Origin: Akkermansiaceae bacterium
Lineage (GTDB): Bacteria > Verrucomicrobiota > Verrucomicrobiia > Verrucomicrobiales > Akkermansiaceae
Direction of reading: 5' to 3'
DNA length: 49,267 nt
Assembly: GCA_015061985.1 (NCBI GenBank)
Contig: SUVN01000018.1
Span: 1-49,267 of the forward strand
The translations under genes were made by a program, and so were the position numbers. Shown here piece after piece: positions 17,530 to 26,316 of this stretch (positions are counted from its first letter, which is position 1; every line of letters starts with the position of its first letter). The notes under the pieces were generated by a model. The model searched no databases, had not been told where the DNA came from, and worked only from the letters and a program-made list of their open reading frames with translations.

Positions 17530-18521
17530 ATGATGAAGCGAATCATGAGTTACCTGCTGGCGGGAGCAGCGGCGCTGGTGCTGTGCGCCTGCAACCGCGA
17601 GAATCCTGACAGCAGGGAAATCCGCATGGGATGCTTTCCTAATGTAACGCATGTTCAAGGGCTTGTGGCCAGAAACATGAGCCGCCATGGGCAGGGGTGG
17701 TTTGAGCGCTACCTGCCCGGCTATACCCTGCAATGGCACACTTTCAATGCCGGGCCGACGGCGATGGAAGCGCTGTTCGGAAAGACAGCGGATGTGACCT
17801 ACGTAGGCCCCAGTCCGGCGCTGAATGCCTACGCCGTGGCCAATGGGCGCGAAATCCGACTGCTGGCGGGAGCTGTCAATGGAGGAGCGGCGCTGATGGT
17901 GTCACCGGAGAGCGGAATTCACTCCCCGCAGGATTTCAAGGGGCGTAGCATTGCCACCCCCCAGCTGGGCAATACGCAGGATGTTTCCTGTCGCGCATGG
18001 CTGCTGAAAAACGGGCTGACCTGCACTCTGGAGGGCGCAGGCGACTGCCGTGTATCACCCACCCCCAACGCGATGCAGCTGCAACTCATGAAACAGGGTG
18101 ATATCGATGCCTGCTGGACCGTAGAGCCATGGGTCACTCGTCTGGAAATCATGGCCGGAGCCAGAATCATGGTGCAAGAGCCGCAGGTAGTCACCACCGT
18201 ACTGGCGGCACGCACCGGCTGGCTGCACCACCACCCACGGGAAGCAGAGGCGCTTATCCGAGCTCATAGAGAGCTGACGCAATGGATTATCGACCACCCC
18301 GATGAAGCGAAAAAACATGTGGTAGATGAGCTCAGCGAACTGATGCAGGCCCCCATGGATGCAGAGATTGTAGCACGCGCATGGGAGCGGCTCAGCATGA
18401 CCACGGAGATAGATATCCCCGGGCTGGAACAGTTTGTGAAAGATGCCCGGGACACCGGGCTGCTGGACAGAGTCCCCCCGCTGGACGGCATGATTTACAC
18501 CCCCAACTCACAGGAACCGTG

Positions 18522-18522
<1 letters not shown>
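17530..18522 (+). CDS. ABC transporter substrate-binding lipoprotein (nitrate/sulfonate/taurine type)
   Basis: 330 residues. A lipoprotein signal (MMKRIMSYLLAGAAALVLC) with lipobox LCAC places it on the periplasmic side of a membrane. The body is an NMT1/SsuA-like type 2 periplasmic binding protein: GCFPNVTHVQ, DVTYVGPSPALNAYAV, SPQDFKGRSIATPQLGNTQD, GDIDACWTVEPWVTRLE. It delivers substrate to the ATPase and permease that follow. The exact substrate cannot be read from the sequence. The stop overlaps the next start (TGATG). Confidence 0.85.
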
Positions 18523-19328
<806 letters not shown>

Positions 19329-19341
19329 TTTTTCCCGCATC

Positions 19342-20133
19342 ATGAAACGTTTCCTCATCTCGCTGATTTTCTTCATTCTGCTCATTCTGGTGTGGGCGGG
19401 GTGTACGGGTGAACTGGCATTCCTCGGTCTGAATGAGAGCCTGTGGTCACCCTTTGTTCTGCCATCCCCCCAAGTGGTGGCGCAGTACCTGTGGGACAAC
19501 ACCATCAACGGTAAAATCCCACTCTCCATGCTCATTACGCTGCGCCGCCTGCTCATTGGCTACGCCATAGGGCTGGTGCTGGGCGTACCGCTGGGTATGC
19601 TTTCCGCACGCTTCCGCAGCGTGAGCGACACGCTGGGAGTGCTGGCACTGGGCTTACAGGCTCTGCCGAGTGTGTGCTGGGTACCGCTGGCCTGCATCTG
19701 GTTCGGGCAGACGGAGGCAGCGCTGCTCTTCGTGGTCATCATGGGCACGCTCTGGAGCGTGCTGCTCTCCACACAAAACGGCATGCGCAGCGTACCGCCC
19801 ATCTACGCCCGCGCGGCCCGAACCATGGGTTCAAGCCCCCTGCATACGCTGGTGTTTGTCACGCTGCCGGCCTCCGCGCCCTTTGTGGTAAGCGGCATGA
19901 AACAGGGCTGGGCCTTTGCCTGGCGCTCCCTCATGGCAGCAGAAATATATGTTTCCGTGGTTTCCGGCTTTGGTATCGGTCAATACCTGCACTATGGGCG
20001 TGAGTTGCAGCGCATGTATCAGGTCATCGGCATCATGTTCATCATCATTCTGGTGGGGCTGCTGGCAGATAAAATTCTCTTCTCTCCTGCAGAGGCATGG
20101 CTGCACCGCCGCTGGGGTACGGATAAGGAGTAA
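19342..20133 (+). CDS. ABC transporter permease (SsuC/TauC-like)
   Basis: 263 residues. An inner-membrane permease of the BPD_transp_1 family with about six hydrophobic segments. The EAA-loop region reads ARAARTMGSSPLHTLVFVTLPASAPFVVSG, the coupling helix for the ATPase. The N-terminal region (PSPQVVAQYLWD) resembles SsuC/TauC. It lies 13 nt after the ATPase gene and 5 nt before the FAD oxidase gene. Confidence 0.92.
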   Translation: MKRFLISLIFFILLILVWAGCTGELAFLGLNESLWSPFVLPSPQVVAQYLWDNTINGKIPLSMLITLRRLLIGYAIGLVLGVPLGMLSARFRSVSDTLGVLALGLQALPSVCWVPLACIWFGQTEAALLFVVIMGTLWSVLLSTQNGMRSVPPIYARAARTMGSSPLHTLVFVTLPASAPFVVSGMKQGWAFAWRSLMAAEIYVSVVSGFGIGQYLHYGRELQRMYQVIGIMFIIILVGLLADKILFSPAEAWLHRRWGTDKE

Positions 20134-20138
20134 GGACC

Positions 20139-21512
20139 ATGAACTGGATTGATGAACTGAAGAACGTGCTGGGCGATTGCGTCCGGACAGATGAGGCTAC
20201 CCTGCAGGCACATGCCGGGGATAAGTGGCATGCCGCCGCACTGCCGGAAGCCGTGGTGCTGGCCACCTCTACGGAGGACGTATCCACGGCCATGAAAGTG
20301 GCGCATGCGCACGGCATCCCCGTTACCCCGCGCGGTGCAGGAGTGGGCTACGTGGGCGGCTGTGTGCCGGTGAGAGGAGGGCTTGTCATCTCCACCGCAA
20401 CCATGACCCGCATTCTCGAGGTGAATCCCGCCGATGGCGTGGCTGTGGTAGAAGCCGGGGTACTCACCGCTGACTTACAGGAGGCATGTGCGCGCAAGGG
20501 CTGGTTTTACCCACCCGACCCGGCCTCCCGCAAGGAATCCAGCATCGGCGGCAACATCGCCACCAACGCCGGCGGCCCTCGCTGCCTGAAATACGGCGTT
20601 ACCCGCGCCTATGTGCTGGGGCTCGCCGTAGTGCTGGCAGACGGCAGCATTCTCACCTGCGGCGGGCGCACCCACAAGAACAAGCAGGGCTTCGACCTCG
20701 TGGGGCTCTTCTGCGGCTCGGAAGGCATGCTGGGCATCATCACACAAGCCACGCTGCGCATCATCCCGGCACCGCCCGCCCGCGCCGCGCTCCATGCCTC
20801 GTTTCCCCGTTTTGCGCTGGCCGCGCAGGCGGTACAGAACGTGTTGCAGGGGGGGCATCTGCCCTGCGCGCTGGAAATTACGGACGCATTCACGCTGGCT
20901 GCTGCGCGGCGACACCTGGGTCCCGGTGTTCTTCCGGAGGCGGCACAGGGGCATATCATCATCGAAATTGACGGCCGCGCGGATGCCGTTGCCGCTGAGC
21001 TGTCCGCCATCGCTGACATCCTGCGGCAGACCGGCGCCGTCGATATCGTCCCGGCTGTGACCGAGGAGGAAGTGGAAGCCATATGGCAACTCCGGCGCGA
21101 ATTTTCCTACAGCCTGAAAGCAACCGGGCTCACCAAGCTCAACGAGGACATCGTCATACCCCGCTCTCAACTGGTGGCTCTGGTGGAGTTCTGTGAAAGC
21201 ATGCAGAAAGAGACCGGTATTCCCGTGGCGTGCTTCGGACATTCCGGCGACGGCAACATCCACACCAATATCATGGTGCTCAAGGATGCTGAGGGCAACG
21301 ACATCCGCCCCCCGGCAGATGCGCTGGTCAACCGACTCTTTGAATGGGTGGTTCGCCACGGCGGCAGCATCACCGGCGAACACGGTATCGGCCTTGCCAA
21401 AGCTCCATGGTTTGCCGATGCCATCGGTCCCGTAGCCATGCAGCTGCACCGCACCATTAAGCAGGCACTTGACCCCACCGGCATCCTCAACCCCGGCAAG
21501 ATGGGAATGTAA
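20139..21512 (+). CDS. FAD-binding 2-hydroxyacid oxidase/dehydrogenase (GlcD-like)
   Basis: 457 residues. The N-terminal FAD_binding_4 (PCMH) domain has TPRGAGVGYVGG and SSIGGNIATNAGGPRCLKYG; the C-terminal FAD-oxidase domain has HSGDGNIHTNIM, GEHGIGLAK and the ending DPTGILNPGKMGM. Members such as GlcD and D-lactate dehydrogenases oxidise 2-hydroxyacids. The iron-sulfur partners GlcE and GlcF are not next to it. Its place as the fourth gene of an ABC importer operon, 5 nt after the permease, suggests it oxidises the imported compound. One possibility is a hydroxy-sulfonate such as sulfolactate, but this is a guess. Confidence 0.85.
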   Translation: MNWIDELKNVLGDCVRTDEATLQAHAGDKWHAAALPEAVVLATSTEDVSTAMKVAHAHGIPVTPRGAGVGYVGGCVPVRGGLVISTATMTRILEVNPADGVAVVEAGVLTADLQEACARKGWFYPPDPASRKESSIGGNIATNAGGPRCLKYGVTRAYVLGLAVVLADGSILTCGGRTHKNKQGFDLVGLFCGSEGMLGIITQATLRIIPAPPARAALHASFPRFALAAQAVQNVLQGGHLPCALEITDAFTLAAARRHLGPGVLPEAAQGHIIIEIDGRADAVAAELSAIADILRQTGAVDIVPAVTEEEVEAIWQLRREFSYSLKATGLTKLNEDIVIPRSQLVALVEFCESMQKETGIPVACFGHSGDGNIHTNIMVLKDAEGNDIRPPADALVNRLFEWVVRHGGSITGEHGIGLAKAPWFADAIGPVAMQLHRTIKQALDPTGILNPGKMGM

Positions 21513-21513
21513 G

Positions 21514-21930
21514 TTACCGCTTCCCCGGCTTCCAATCCGGGGAGGTACGTCCGCCGCCACCCGTGTAAGGCTCCAGTGAGGTGGGGCGGTAGGTCTCCGG
21601 GGTCATCAGACGTTGGAGAGGTATCGTTACCTCATCCTCATCGATATATCGGGCATAGGGGCTTTCATCCGTCCAGATGAATGACAGGAACGGGTTGACC
21701 TTTGTCTGCACCGTGGCCGCAGCCGCTTGATACCCCGGTTTCTCTGCCACAATCCCCAAATCCCGGCGCTGGTCTATCTCCATCGTCAGGTTACTGGTGC
21801 CCACCTCTTTACCGTTGAGCGTAATCAGCGCCCCGGCGGGTTCCGTTTTGATGGTAAACTCCTTCGTACCATAGCAGGACACCAGCCCCGAGGCCACCCC
21901 CACCAGCATGAGATAATGCACCGTCTTCAT
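21514..21930 (-). CDS. PEGA-domain lipoprotein
   Basis: 138 residues with signal MKTVHYLMLVGVASGLVSC (lipobox LVSC). Residues about 27-75 form a PEGA-like domain (IKTEPAGALITLNGKEVGTSN, then a KPGYQ turn), a surface-exposed beta motif. The tail is Pro/Gly rich. It converges with the FAD oxidase gene, the stops being one base apart. Function unknown. A promoter ends 8 nt before the ATG. Confidence 0.75.
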   Translation of the reverse strand: MKTVHYLMLVGVASGLVSCYGTKEFTIKTEPAGALITLNGKEVGTSNLTMEIDQRRDLGIVAEKPGYQAAAATVQTKVNPFLSFIWTDESPYARYIDEDEVTIPLQRLMTPETYRPTSLEPYTGGGGRTSPDWKPGKR

Positions 21931-21938
21931 ACTCCTGC

Positions 21939-21967
21939 ACTCTACCGCACGAATCTCTCACATTCAA
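21939..21967 (-). promoter_or_regulatory. Promoter of the PEGA lipoprotein gene
   Basis: TTGAAT (21962-21967), a 17-nt spacer and TAGAGT (21939-21944) on the minus strand, ending 8 nt before the ATG at 21930. An AGGAG lies just before the ATG but too close for normal spacing. The rest of 21968-22203 holds nothing I can identify. Confidence 0.4.
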
Positions 21968-22203
21968 GCTTTTTCCCGTTGCAGGACACATTTTCAGGGC
22001 ATACGACCGATAATGGCAGATTAACTTGAATAACAGGCAGAAAGCCCCATACCTCGCGCCATTGCTGTCTCCACAAGAAAACCGGATGAATGACAATTCT
22101 CACCCGTTAAATCAGCTGCACCTATCAACAAGGATTGATGTATACAAAGGAAAAGGTGGCATGCAAATGCACACCACCCATTTCAACGGGAATATTTGAG
22201 AGG

Positions 22204-23478
22204 TTACGCCTCATCGGCATCCCCGAGCAGCTCAGTCATGAGGCCATCGGGGTCGGTATGCACGGACTCGCGGGTGGACAGATTCTTGAGCTCCACCTCC
22301 GGATATTCGGAACCGATGACGACGGCATAGCGAGCGCCGATTTTCTCTGCGCGCTTAAGCTGGTTGCCCATCTTGGCAGGCGACAGCGGCAAATCAACCC
22401 GCACCCCGGCATCACGCAGGGCAGAAGCCAGCGCGAGCATCTGTGGGCGCATCTCCGGCGCCGCCAGCACCAGGCAGACATCACAGGCGTTGGGCTTGAG
22501 CGCAGCATCTCGCAGGGCGCGTGCAGCGGGGCAAGCCTCTATCAAGTGAGCAATGACGGCATCGCCCATGGCGAAGCCCGTGGCAGGCATATCTACCGCA
22601 CCGTTGGAAAGCGTGGCGACAAGCCCATTGTAACGGCCACCGCCTGCCACGGCACGGAGGCTGCGCCCCTTATCAAAAATCTCGAACACCAGCCCGGTGT
22701 AATACGCCAGACCGCGCACCACGTGCAAATCCAGCTGCACATACTCTGCCAGTCCGCGAGCCTCCAGCTCCGCCAACACGACATCGTAGCGGGGAGAACA
22801 CCCGGCCGGAGGATTCTGGATAAAGGCCACGAGGTCTTCACGCTTCATCCCGAATGCATCCAGCTTCTCCTGACAGGCTTCCGGGCGGTCACGCTCAAAC
22901 TTGTCAATCACGGCCAGGAAATCGCCCACGCGCTCCTCCGCCACGCCATTCTCTGCCGCGTAGCGCAGCCAAACCTCGCGGTCGCTCACCCGCACCACGA
23001 AATCCTCGGAGGTGAAACCGAACTCGCGCATGCAGTCAATGGCCAGAGCTATCAGCTCCGCATCAGAGCCCTCCCCTGCTTCGCCCAGAATATCAGCATT
23101 GAACTGCACGAACTCGCGCAGTCGGCCTTTCTGCGGCTTTTCGTAGCGGAAGCAGGAACCAATCTCAAACCACTTCAGCGGCTTGGTATACTCGCGCTGG
23201 TAGGCGGCGGCAATTCGGCCCAGAGATGCAGTCAGCTCCGGGCGCACCGTGATATCGCGCTCGCCCTGGTCGGTAAAACGGAACAGCTGGGTGGGCAGCT
23301 CGCCGCCGCTCTTTTTCAGGTACAAATCCGTCGCTTCAATCGTGGGGGCTTCCCATTCGACAAAGCCATAGCGATGCGCCACGCGGCGCCACGTGTTGAA
23401 CAGGTAATTGCGGAAAGCGCATTCCTGCGGTGCAAAGTCGCGGAACCCCGGCAGCGGCTGAAAACGTGCATCTGGCAT
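22204..23478 (-). CDS. hisS: Histidyl-tRNA synthetase
   Basis: 424 residues, normal length for bacterial HisRS. It charges tRNA-His. Class II motif 1 near the N-terminus (GFRDFAPQE), motif 2 GSCFRYEKPQKGRLREFVQF, the histidine-binding segments LDLHVVRGLAYYTG and GGGRYNGL, motif 3 GFAMGDAVI, and the anticodon-binding domain at the C-terminus (CLVLAAPEM...YAVVIGSEY). A promoter with a perfect -10 box lies about 40-65 nt upstream of the ATG at 23478. Confidence 0.95.
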   Translation of the reverse strand: MPDARFQPLPGFRDFAPQECAFRNYLFNTWRRVAHRYGFVEWEAPTIEATDLYLKKSGGELPTQLFRFTDQGERDITVRPELTASLGRIAAAYQREYTKPLKWFEIGSCFRYEKPQKGRLREFVQFNADILGEAGEGSDAELIALAIDCMREFGFTSEDFVVRVSDREVWLRYAAENGVAEERVGDFLAVIDKFERDRPEACQEKLDAFGMKREDLVAFIQNPPAGCSPRYDVVLAELEARGLAEYVQLDLHVVRGLAYYTGLVFEIFDKGRSLRAVAGGGRYNGLVATLSNGAVDMPATGFAMGDAVIAHLIEACPAARALRDAALKPNACDVCLVLAAPEMRPQMLALASALRDAGVRVDLPLSPAKMGNQLKRAEKIGARYAVVIGSEYPEVELKNLSTRESVHTDPDGLMTELLGDADEA

Positions 23479-23516
23479 AGCTTAATCTGGTATACTGAAA
23501 ATGTGTTACGCCGCTC

Positions 23517-23544
23517 ATTATACCCCAAACTCGCCGTCAGGCAA
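23517..23544 (-). promoter_or_regulatory. Promoter of hisS
   Basis: TTGCCT (23539-23544), a 16-nt spacer and a perfect TATAAT (23517-23522) on the minus strand, just after the rpsF terminator. Confidence 0.55.
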
Positions 23545-23577
23545 GCGCAGAACTCCCGCAAGACACGAAAAAGGCCT

Positions 23578-23606
23578 CCGATGATACCGGAAGCCTTCTC
23601 GAAAAT
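23578..23606 (-). terminator. Terminator of rpsF
   Basis: On the minus strand, a 9-bp stem (one G-T pair) with a 7-nt loop is followed by TTTTT. It lies 23 nt after the rpsF stop and before the hisS promoter. Confidence 0.85.
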
Positions 23607-23628
23607 TGCCGCAAGCAGCGAGGATTGC

Positions 23629-23907
23629 TTACTTGGCGCGGTAGTACTGGTAGTGAACGCGCTCGTCGATGGCAAGAGCCTCACGCACCGTGCGGATGAC
23701 GGTGGGCTCAGCCTCAAAGGCGAAGAGCATGTACTGACCGAACTTCAGGTGGTCAGACTCATAAGCGAACTCACGACGACCCACGTTGGTAACGCCGGAA
23801 ACCTTGGCGCCGGCAGCCTCAAGCTGCTGCTTCATGGCGGCGGTCAGCTCATCGAGGGTGGCAGAGCCCTTCATGTTCAGAACGATCAGTGCTTCGTACT
23901 TTCTCAT
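23629..23907 (-). CDS. rpsF: 30S ribosomal protein bS6
   Basis: 92 residues, a typical S6 length: MRKYEALIVLN, a central ESDHLKFGQYMLFAFEAEP strand region and the C-terminal DERVHYQYYRAK. It binds S18 in the small subunit platform. It is monocistronic here, whereas in many bacteria rpsF is followed by ssb and rpsR, which are absent. Confidence 0.93.
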   Translation of the reverse strand: MRKYEALIVLNMKGSATLDELTAAMKQQLEAAGAKVSGVTNVGRREFAYESDHLKFGQYMLFAFEAEPTVIRTVREALAIDERVHYQYYRAK

Positions 23908-24052
23908 AACTATCTGTTGTGTAAAATGACTTGCTTGCGCAGTTGCGGTGGCATAGGATGCACCTTTTTGGCACAGATTGCAAGCCTAAAGTGTGTTTTG
24001 AAGCAAAAAAAACGTATTTTCTTTTTTTCTCCCCCCCCCTAATGCGGTAACG

Positions 24053-24080
24053 AAAAGCCCCGGCCGAAACGGCCGGGGCT
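24053..24080 (-). terminator. Terminator of the arabinose-5-phosphate isomerase gene
   Basis: A perfect 10-bp GC stem (24056-24065 with 24071-24080), 5-nt loop, followed on the minus strand by TTTT. It lies 23 nt after the stop of the isomerase gene. Confidence 0.9.
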
Positions 24081-24102
24081 GCAAAAGGCGTTTATCGTAA
24101 CC

Positions 24103-25071
24103 TTAAATGAGCTTGAGACGCACCAAATCCTGGGTGTCGATGAGACCCACAGGTTTCTTATCGGCATCCAGCACCACAAGGTCGTCAATGCGGCGGTCGC
24201 GCAGAGCCTTCACCGCCACGATGGCCAGCTTATCTGCCTCCACATAGACCGGGTTCTTCGTCATGATATCGCGCACCGGCAGCGTGCCGCAGGAGGGGTC
24301 TTTCTGGTAGGCGCGGGCAAAGTCACCGTGGGTGAATACACCGGCCAGAGAGCCGTCCTCATGCACCAGAATGCAAGCGCCCACGCGAGCCGTGGACATG
24401 GCAATGATACAATCCATGATGGTGGAGGCCTCCGGCAGTTTGGCAAACTCCGTACGCATGATATCGCTGATACGGGTGAGCAGAGCACGACCGAGCGAAC
24501 CGCCGGGGTGGCTGCGGGCAAAGTCTTCCTTTGTGAAATTCTGGGCCTCCAGCAGTGCCATGGCCAGAGCATCACCCATCACCAGCATGGCGGTGGAGGA
24601 GGATGTGGGCGCCAGATTCAGAGGGTCAGCCTCGCGCTCCACATGGGTATTGAGCACCACATCGGAAAGCTGAGCCAGCGTGGAATTCGGCTTACCCGTC
24701 ATGCCAATGATGGAAATATCAAATCGCTTGAGGAAAGGCATGAGGGTGAGCAGTTCCGCCGTCTCACCGGAATAGGACATGGCAATGCAGGCATCGCCAT
24801 CCTGCACAATACCCAAATCGCCGTGCAGAGCATTCATGGTATCCAGCACCACGGACGGAGCCCCGGTGGATGTGAGAGTAGCGGCAATCTTATCACCAAT
24901 CAAACCGCTCTTGCCCACGCCGACGATGATAATCTTGTGGCCGGAATTAATCGCCTTACGCATGGCCTCTACGGCCTCATCAAAGGAGTTGTCGAGCTCG
25001 TTGCCAATAACCTTGAGAGCCTCGATTTCGTCCTCGAATACCTTTTTACCGCGAATGATGTGGCTAATCAT
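24103..25071 (-). CDS. kdsD: D-arabinose 5-phosphate isomerase (KpsF/GutQ family)
   Basis: 322 residues. It interconverts ribulose 5-phosphate and arabinose 5-phosphate, the first step toward Kdo of lipopolysaccharide. The N-terminal SIS domain has VGVGKSGLIGDKIAATL, LGIVQDGDACIAMSYSGET and RSHPGGSLGRALL; two CBS domains follow (DIMRTEFAKLPE and DIMTKNPVYVEA). This is the full domain order of KdsD/KpsF. It implies a Kdo-containing outer membrane. A promoter lies 33-61 nt upstream. Confidence 0.9.
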   Translation of the reverse strand: MISHIIRGKKVFEDEIEALKVIGNELDNSFDEAVEAMRKAINSGHKIIIVGVGKSGLIGDKIAATLTSTGAPSVVLDTMNALHGDLGIVQDGDACIAMSYSGETAELLTLMPFLKRFDISIIGMTGKPNSTLAQLSDVVLNTHVEREADPLNLAPTSSSTAMLVMGDALAMALLEAQNFTKEDFARSHPGGSLGRALLTRISDIMRTEFAKLPEASTIMDCIIAMSTARVGACILVHEDGSLAGVFTHGDFARAYQKDPSCGTLPVRDIMTKNPVYVEADKLAIVAVKALRDRRIDDLVVLDADKKPVGLIDTQDLVRLKLI

Positions 25072-25103
25072 AATTGTAGAGAGAAAAGTGTTTCAGTACT
25101 CTC

Positions 25104-25132
25104 AGTCTAGCACACAGAGGCATGCGCTGCAA
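25104..25132 (-). promoter_or_regulatory. Promoter of the arabinose-5-phosphate isomerase gene
   Basis: TTGCAG (25127-25132), a 17-nt spacer and TAGACT (25104-25109) with an extended -10 TGC, on the minus strand, 32 nt before the ATG. Confidence 0.5.
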
Positions 25133-25184
25133 TGAAAAAACGCTTCTTTGCGTGGAAAGTTGCGAAAAAGGGAGCGAATCATGG

Positions 25185-25577
25185 TCAGAAATCAAACATG
25201 CCTTGCTGCGAATTCCTGCGGGAGGAAGCCGGGGACGGAGGCTGCGATTCAATCCATTCCATCAGCAGGGCAACGATGGCAGCCTGTTCCTCCGGCACCA
25301 GCTCTCTGCCCTGCGGGATACCATGCCACCGATGCAGGCAGCCGCGACAACAACACGCGCAGGCATGCTGTGCCTTGAACACGGGATGCCCGCGCATGGG
25401 TGTCTGGTGACCGTCCCGTGCAGGATGGGCCGGTGCCAGACGCTGCCGTACAAAATCAGCCGCGTGGGAACGAATCGTATCCATGCCCACACGCTGAATG
25501 TAGGCGACATCATCCGCCGCCAACCGGAAACGGCGGCGAAAATCGGATTGCATCAGACGGGGCAAAGGTGTCAGCAT
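25185..25577 (-). CDS. DUF4186 family protein
   Basis: 130 residues from ATG 25577 (the reading further upstream crosses the efp terminator). It matches the DUF4186 pattern: SDFRRRFRLAADDVAYIQ, HAADFVRQRLAPAHP, DGHQTPMRGHPVF, then QHACACCCRGCLHRWHGIP and EEQAAIVALLMEWI. The conserved Cys/His cluster suggests metal binding. Function is unknown in the literature I know. It follows the efp terminator, so it may be expressed at a low level by read-through. Confidence 0.75.
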   Translation of the reverse strand: MLTPLPRLMQSDFRRRFRLAADDVAYIQRVGMDTIRSHAADFVRQRLAPAHPARDGHQTPMRGHPVFKAQHACACCCRGCLHRWHGIPQGRELVPEEQAAIVALLMEWIESQPPSPASSRRNSQQGMFDF

Positions 25578-25581
25578 GAAA

Positions 25582-25620
25582 GAAAAAAGAAACCGCCGAG
25601 CCGGAAGGGCACTGGCGGTT
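25582..25620 (-). terminator. Terminator of the EF-P gene
   Basis: On the minus strand, the stem AACCGCC/GGCGGTT (25614-25620 with 25591-25597), 16-nt partly paired loop, then a T-rich run. It lies about 29 nt after the EF-P stop and before the DUF4186 start. Confidence 0.75.
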
Positions 25621-25648
25621 CCGAAAAAGGATGATGTTACGGGAACAA

Positions 25649-26218
25649 TCAATTGTTCACGCGGCCCAGGTACGTGCCGTCTTCCGTCTTGACGGAGATA
25701 CGCTGACCGGGATTGATGAACAGGGGCACCTGCACCACCAGACCGGTGGTCATCGTGGCACTCTTGTACACATTGTTAGCGGAATTACCCTTCACACCCT
25801 CGGGGGCTTCGGCCACTTCCATGGTGATAGCGGCAGGCAGCTCGATGGAGCACACGATTTCATCGGTGAAGAGCAGCACGTAGGTCTCACCCTCGATGAG
25901 GTAGTCCTTCACGGGCTCAACGATATCCTCGCTCACGCACACGTCCTCGTAGGTCTCCGTGTTGAGGAAGTGGTAACCCATACCGTCCACATAGGAGAAC
26001 TCCATCTCCTCACGGCTGAGCATCACACCCTCCAGGAAGTCGTTGGAGGTGAGGCGCAGGTTGTAATCCTTCTTGGTAGCAATGCTGCGGATGGTCATCT
26101 GCACGTAGGAAGCCATGCGGGGAGGAGTCTTGAGCTGGCTCTCACGCACAACGCAGATATCGCCGTTGTAATTCACGGCGTGACCTTTGCGAAGCTGAAT
26201 AACGGGAACTTTTGCCAT
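25649..26218 (-). CDS. efp: Elongation factor P family protein
   Basis: 189 residues, three beta-barrel domains. It relieves ribosome stalling at polyproline. Seen: LRKGHAVNYNGDICVV in domain I, FSYVDGMGYHFLNTETYED in domain II, and ATMTTGLVVQVPLFINPGQRI with TEDGTYLGRV in domain III. The loop that enters the peptidyl-transferase centre reads KTPPRMAS, so the tip residue equivalent to E. coli Lys34 appears to be Arg. Some features also resemble the EfpL/YeiP branch (FSYVDG). No modification enzyme (EarP, EpmA/B) is in the window. A promoter ends 8 nt before the ATG. Confidence 0.88.
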   Translation of the reverse strand: MAKVPVIQLRKGHAVNYNGDICVVRESQLKTPPRMASYVQMTIRSIATKKDYNLRLTSNDFLEGVMLSREEMEFSYVDGMGYHFLNTETYEDVCVSEDIVEPVKDYLIEGETYVLLFTDEIVCSIELPAAITMEVAEAPEGVKGNSANNVYKSATMTTGLVVQVPLFINPGQRISVKTEDGTYLGRVNN

Positions 26219-26226
26219 AGCGCGTG

Positions 26227-26255
26227 GAGACTAGCAGAGCCCCGCGCTTTAGTCA
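26227..26255 (-). promoter_or_regulatory. Promoter of the EF-P gene
   Basis: TTGACT (26250-26255), a 17-nt spacer and TAGTCT (26227-26232) with TGC just before it (extended -10), on the minus strand. It ends 8 nt before the ATG, predicting a leader of 0-2 nt. Confidence 0.5.
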
Positions 26256-26316
26256 AGCTTTTTCTCATTCGGTAATCCGTACTTGCAGCAATACGTGTGT
26301 GTTCACCATGATTCAT

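Noticed and set aside
22135..24042. A 635-codon plus-strand ORF
   Set aside because: Antisense to hisS and rpsF, crossing their promoter and terminator; no recognisable domain.
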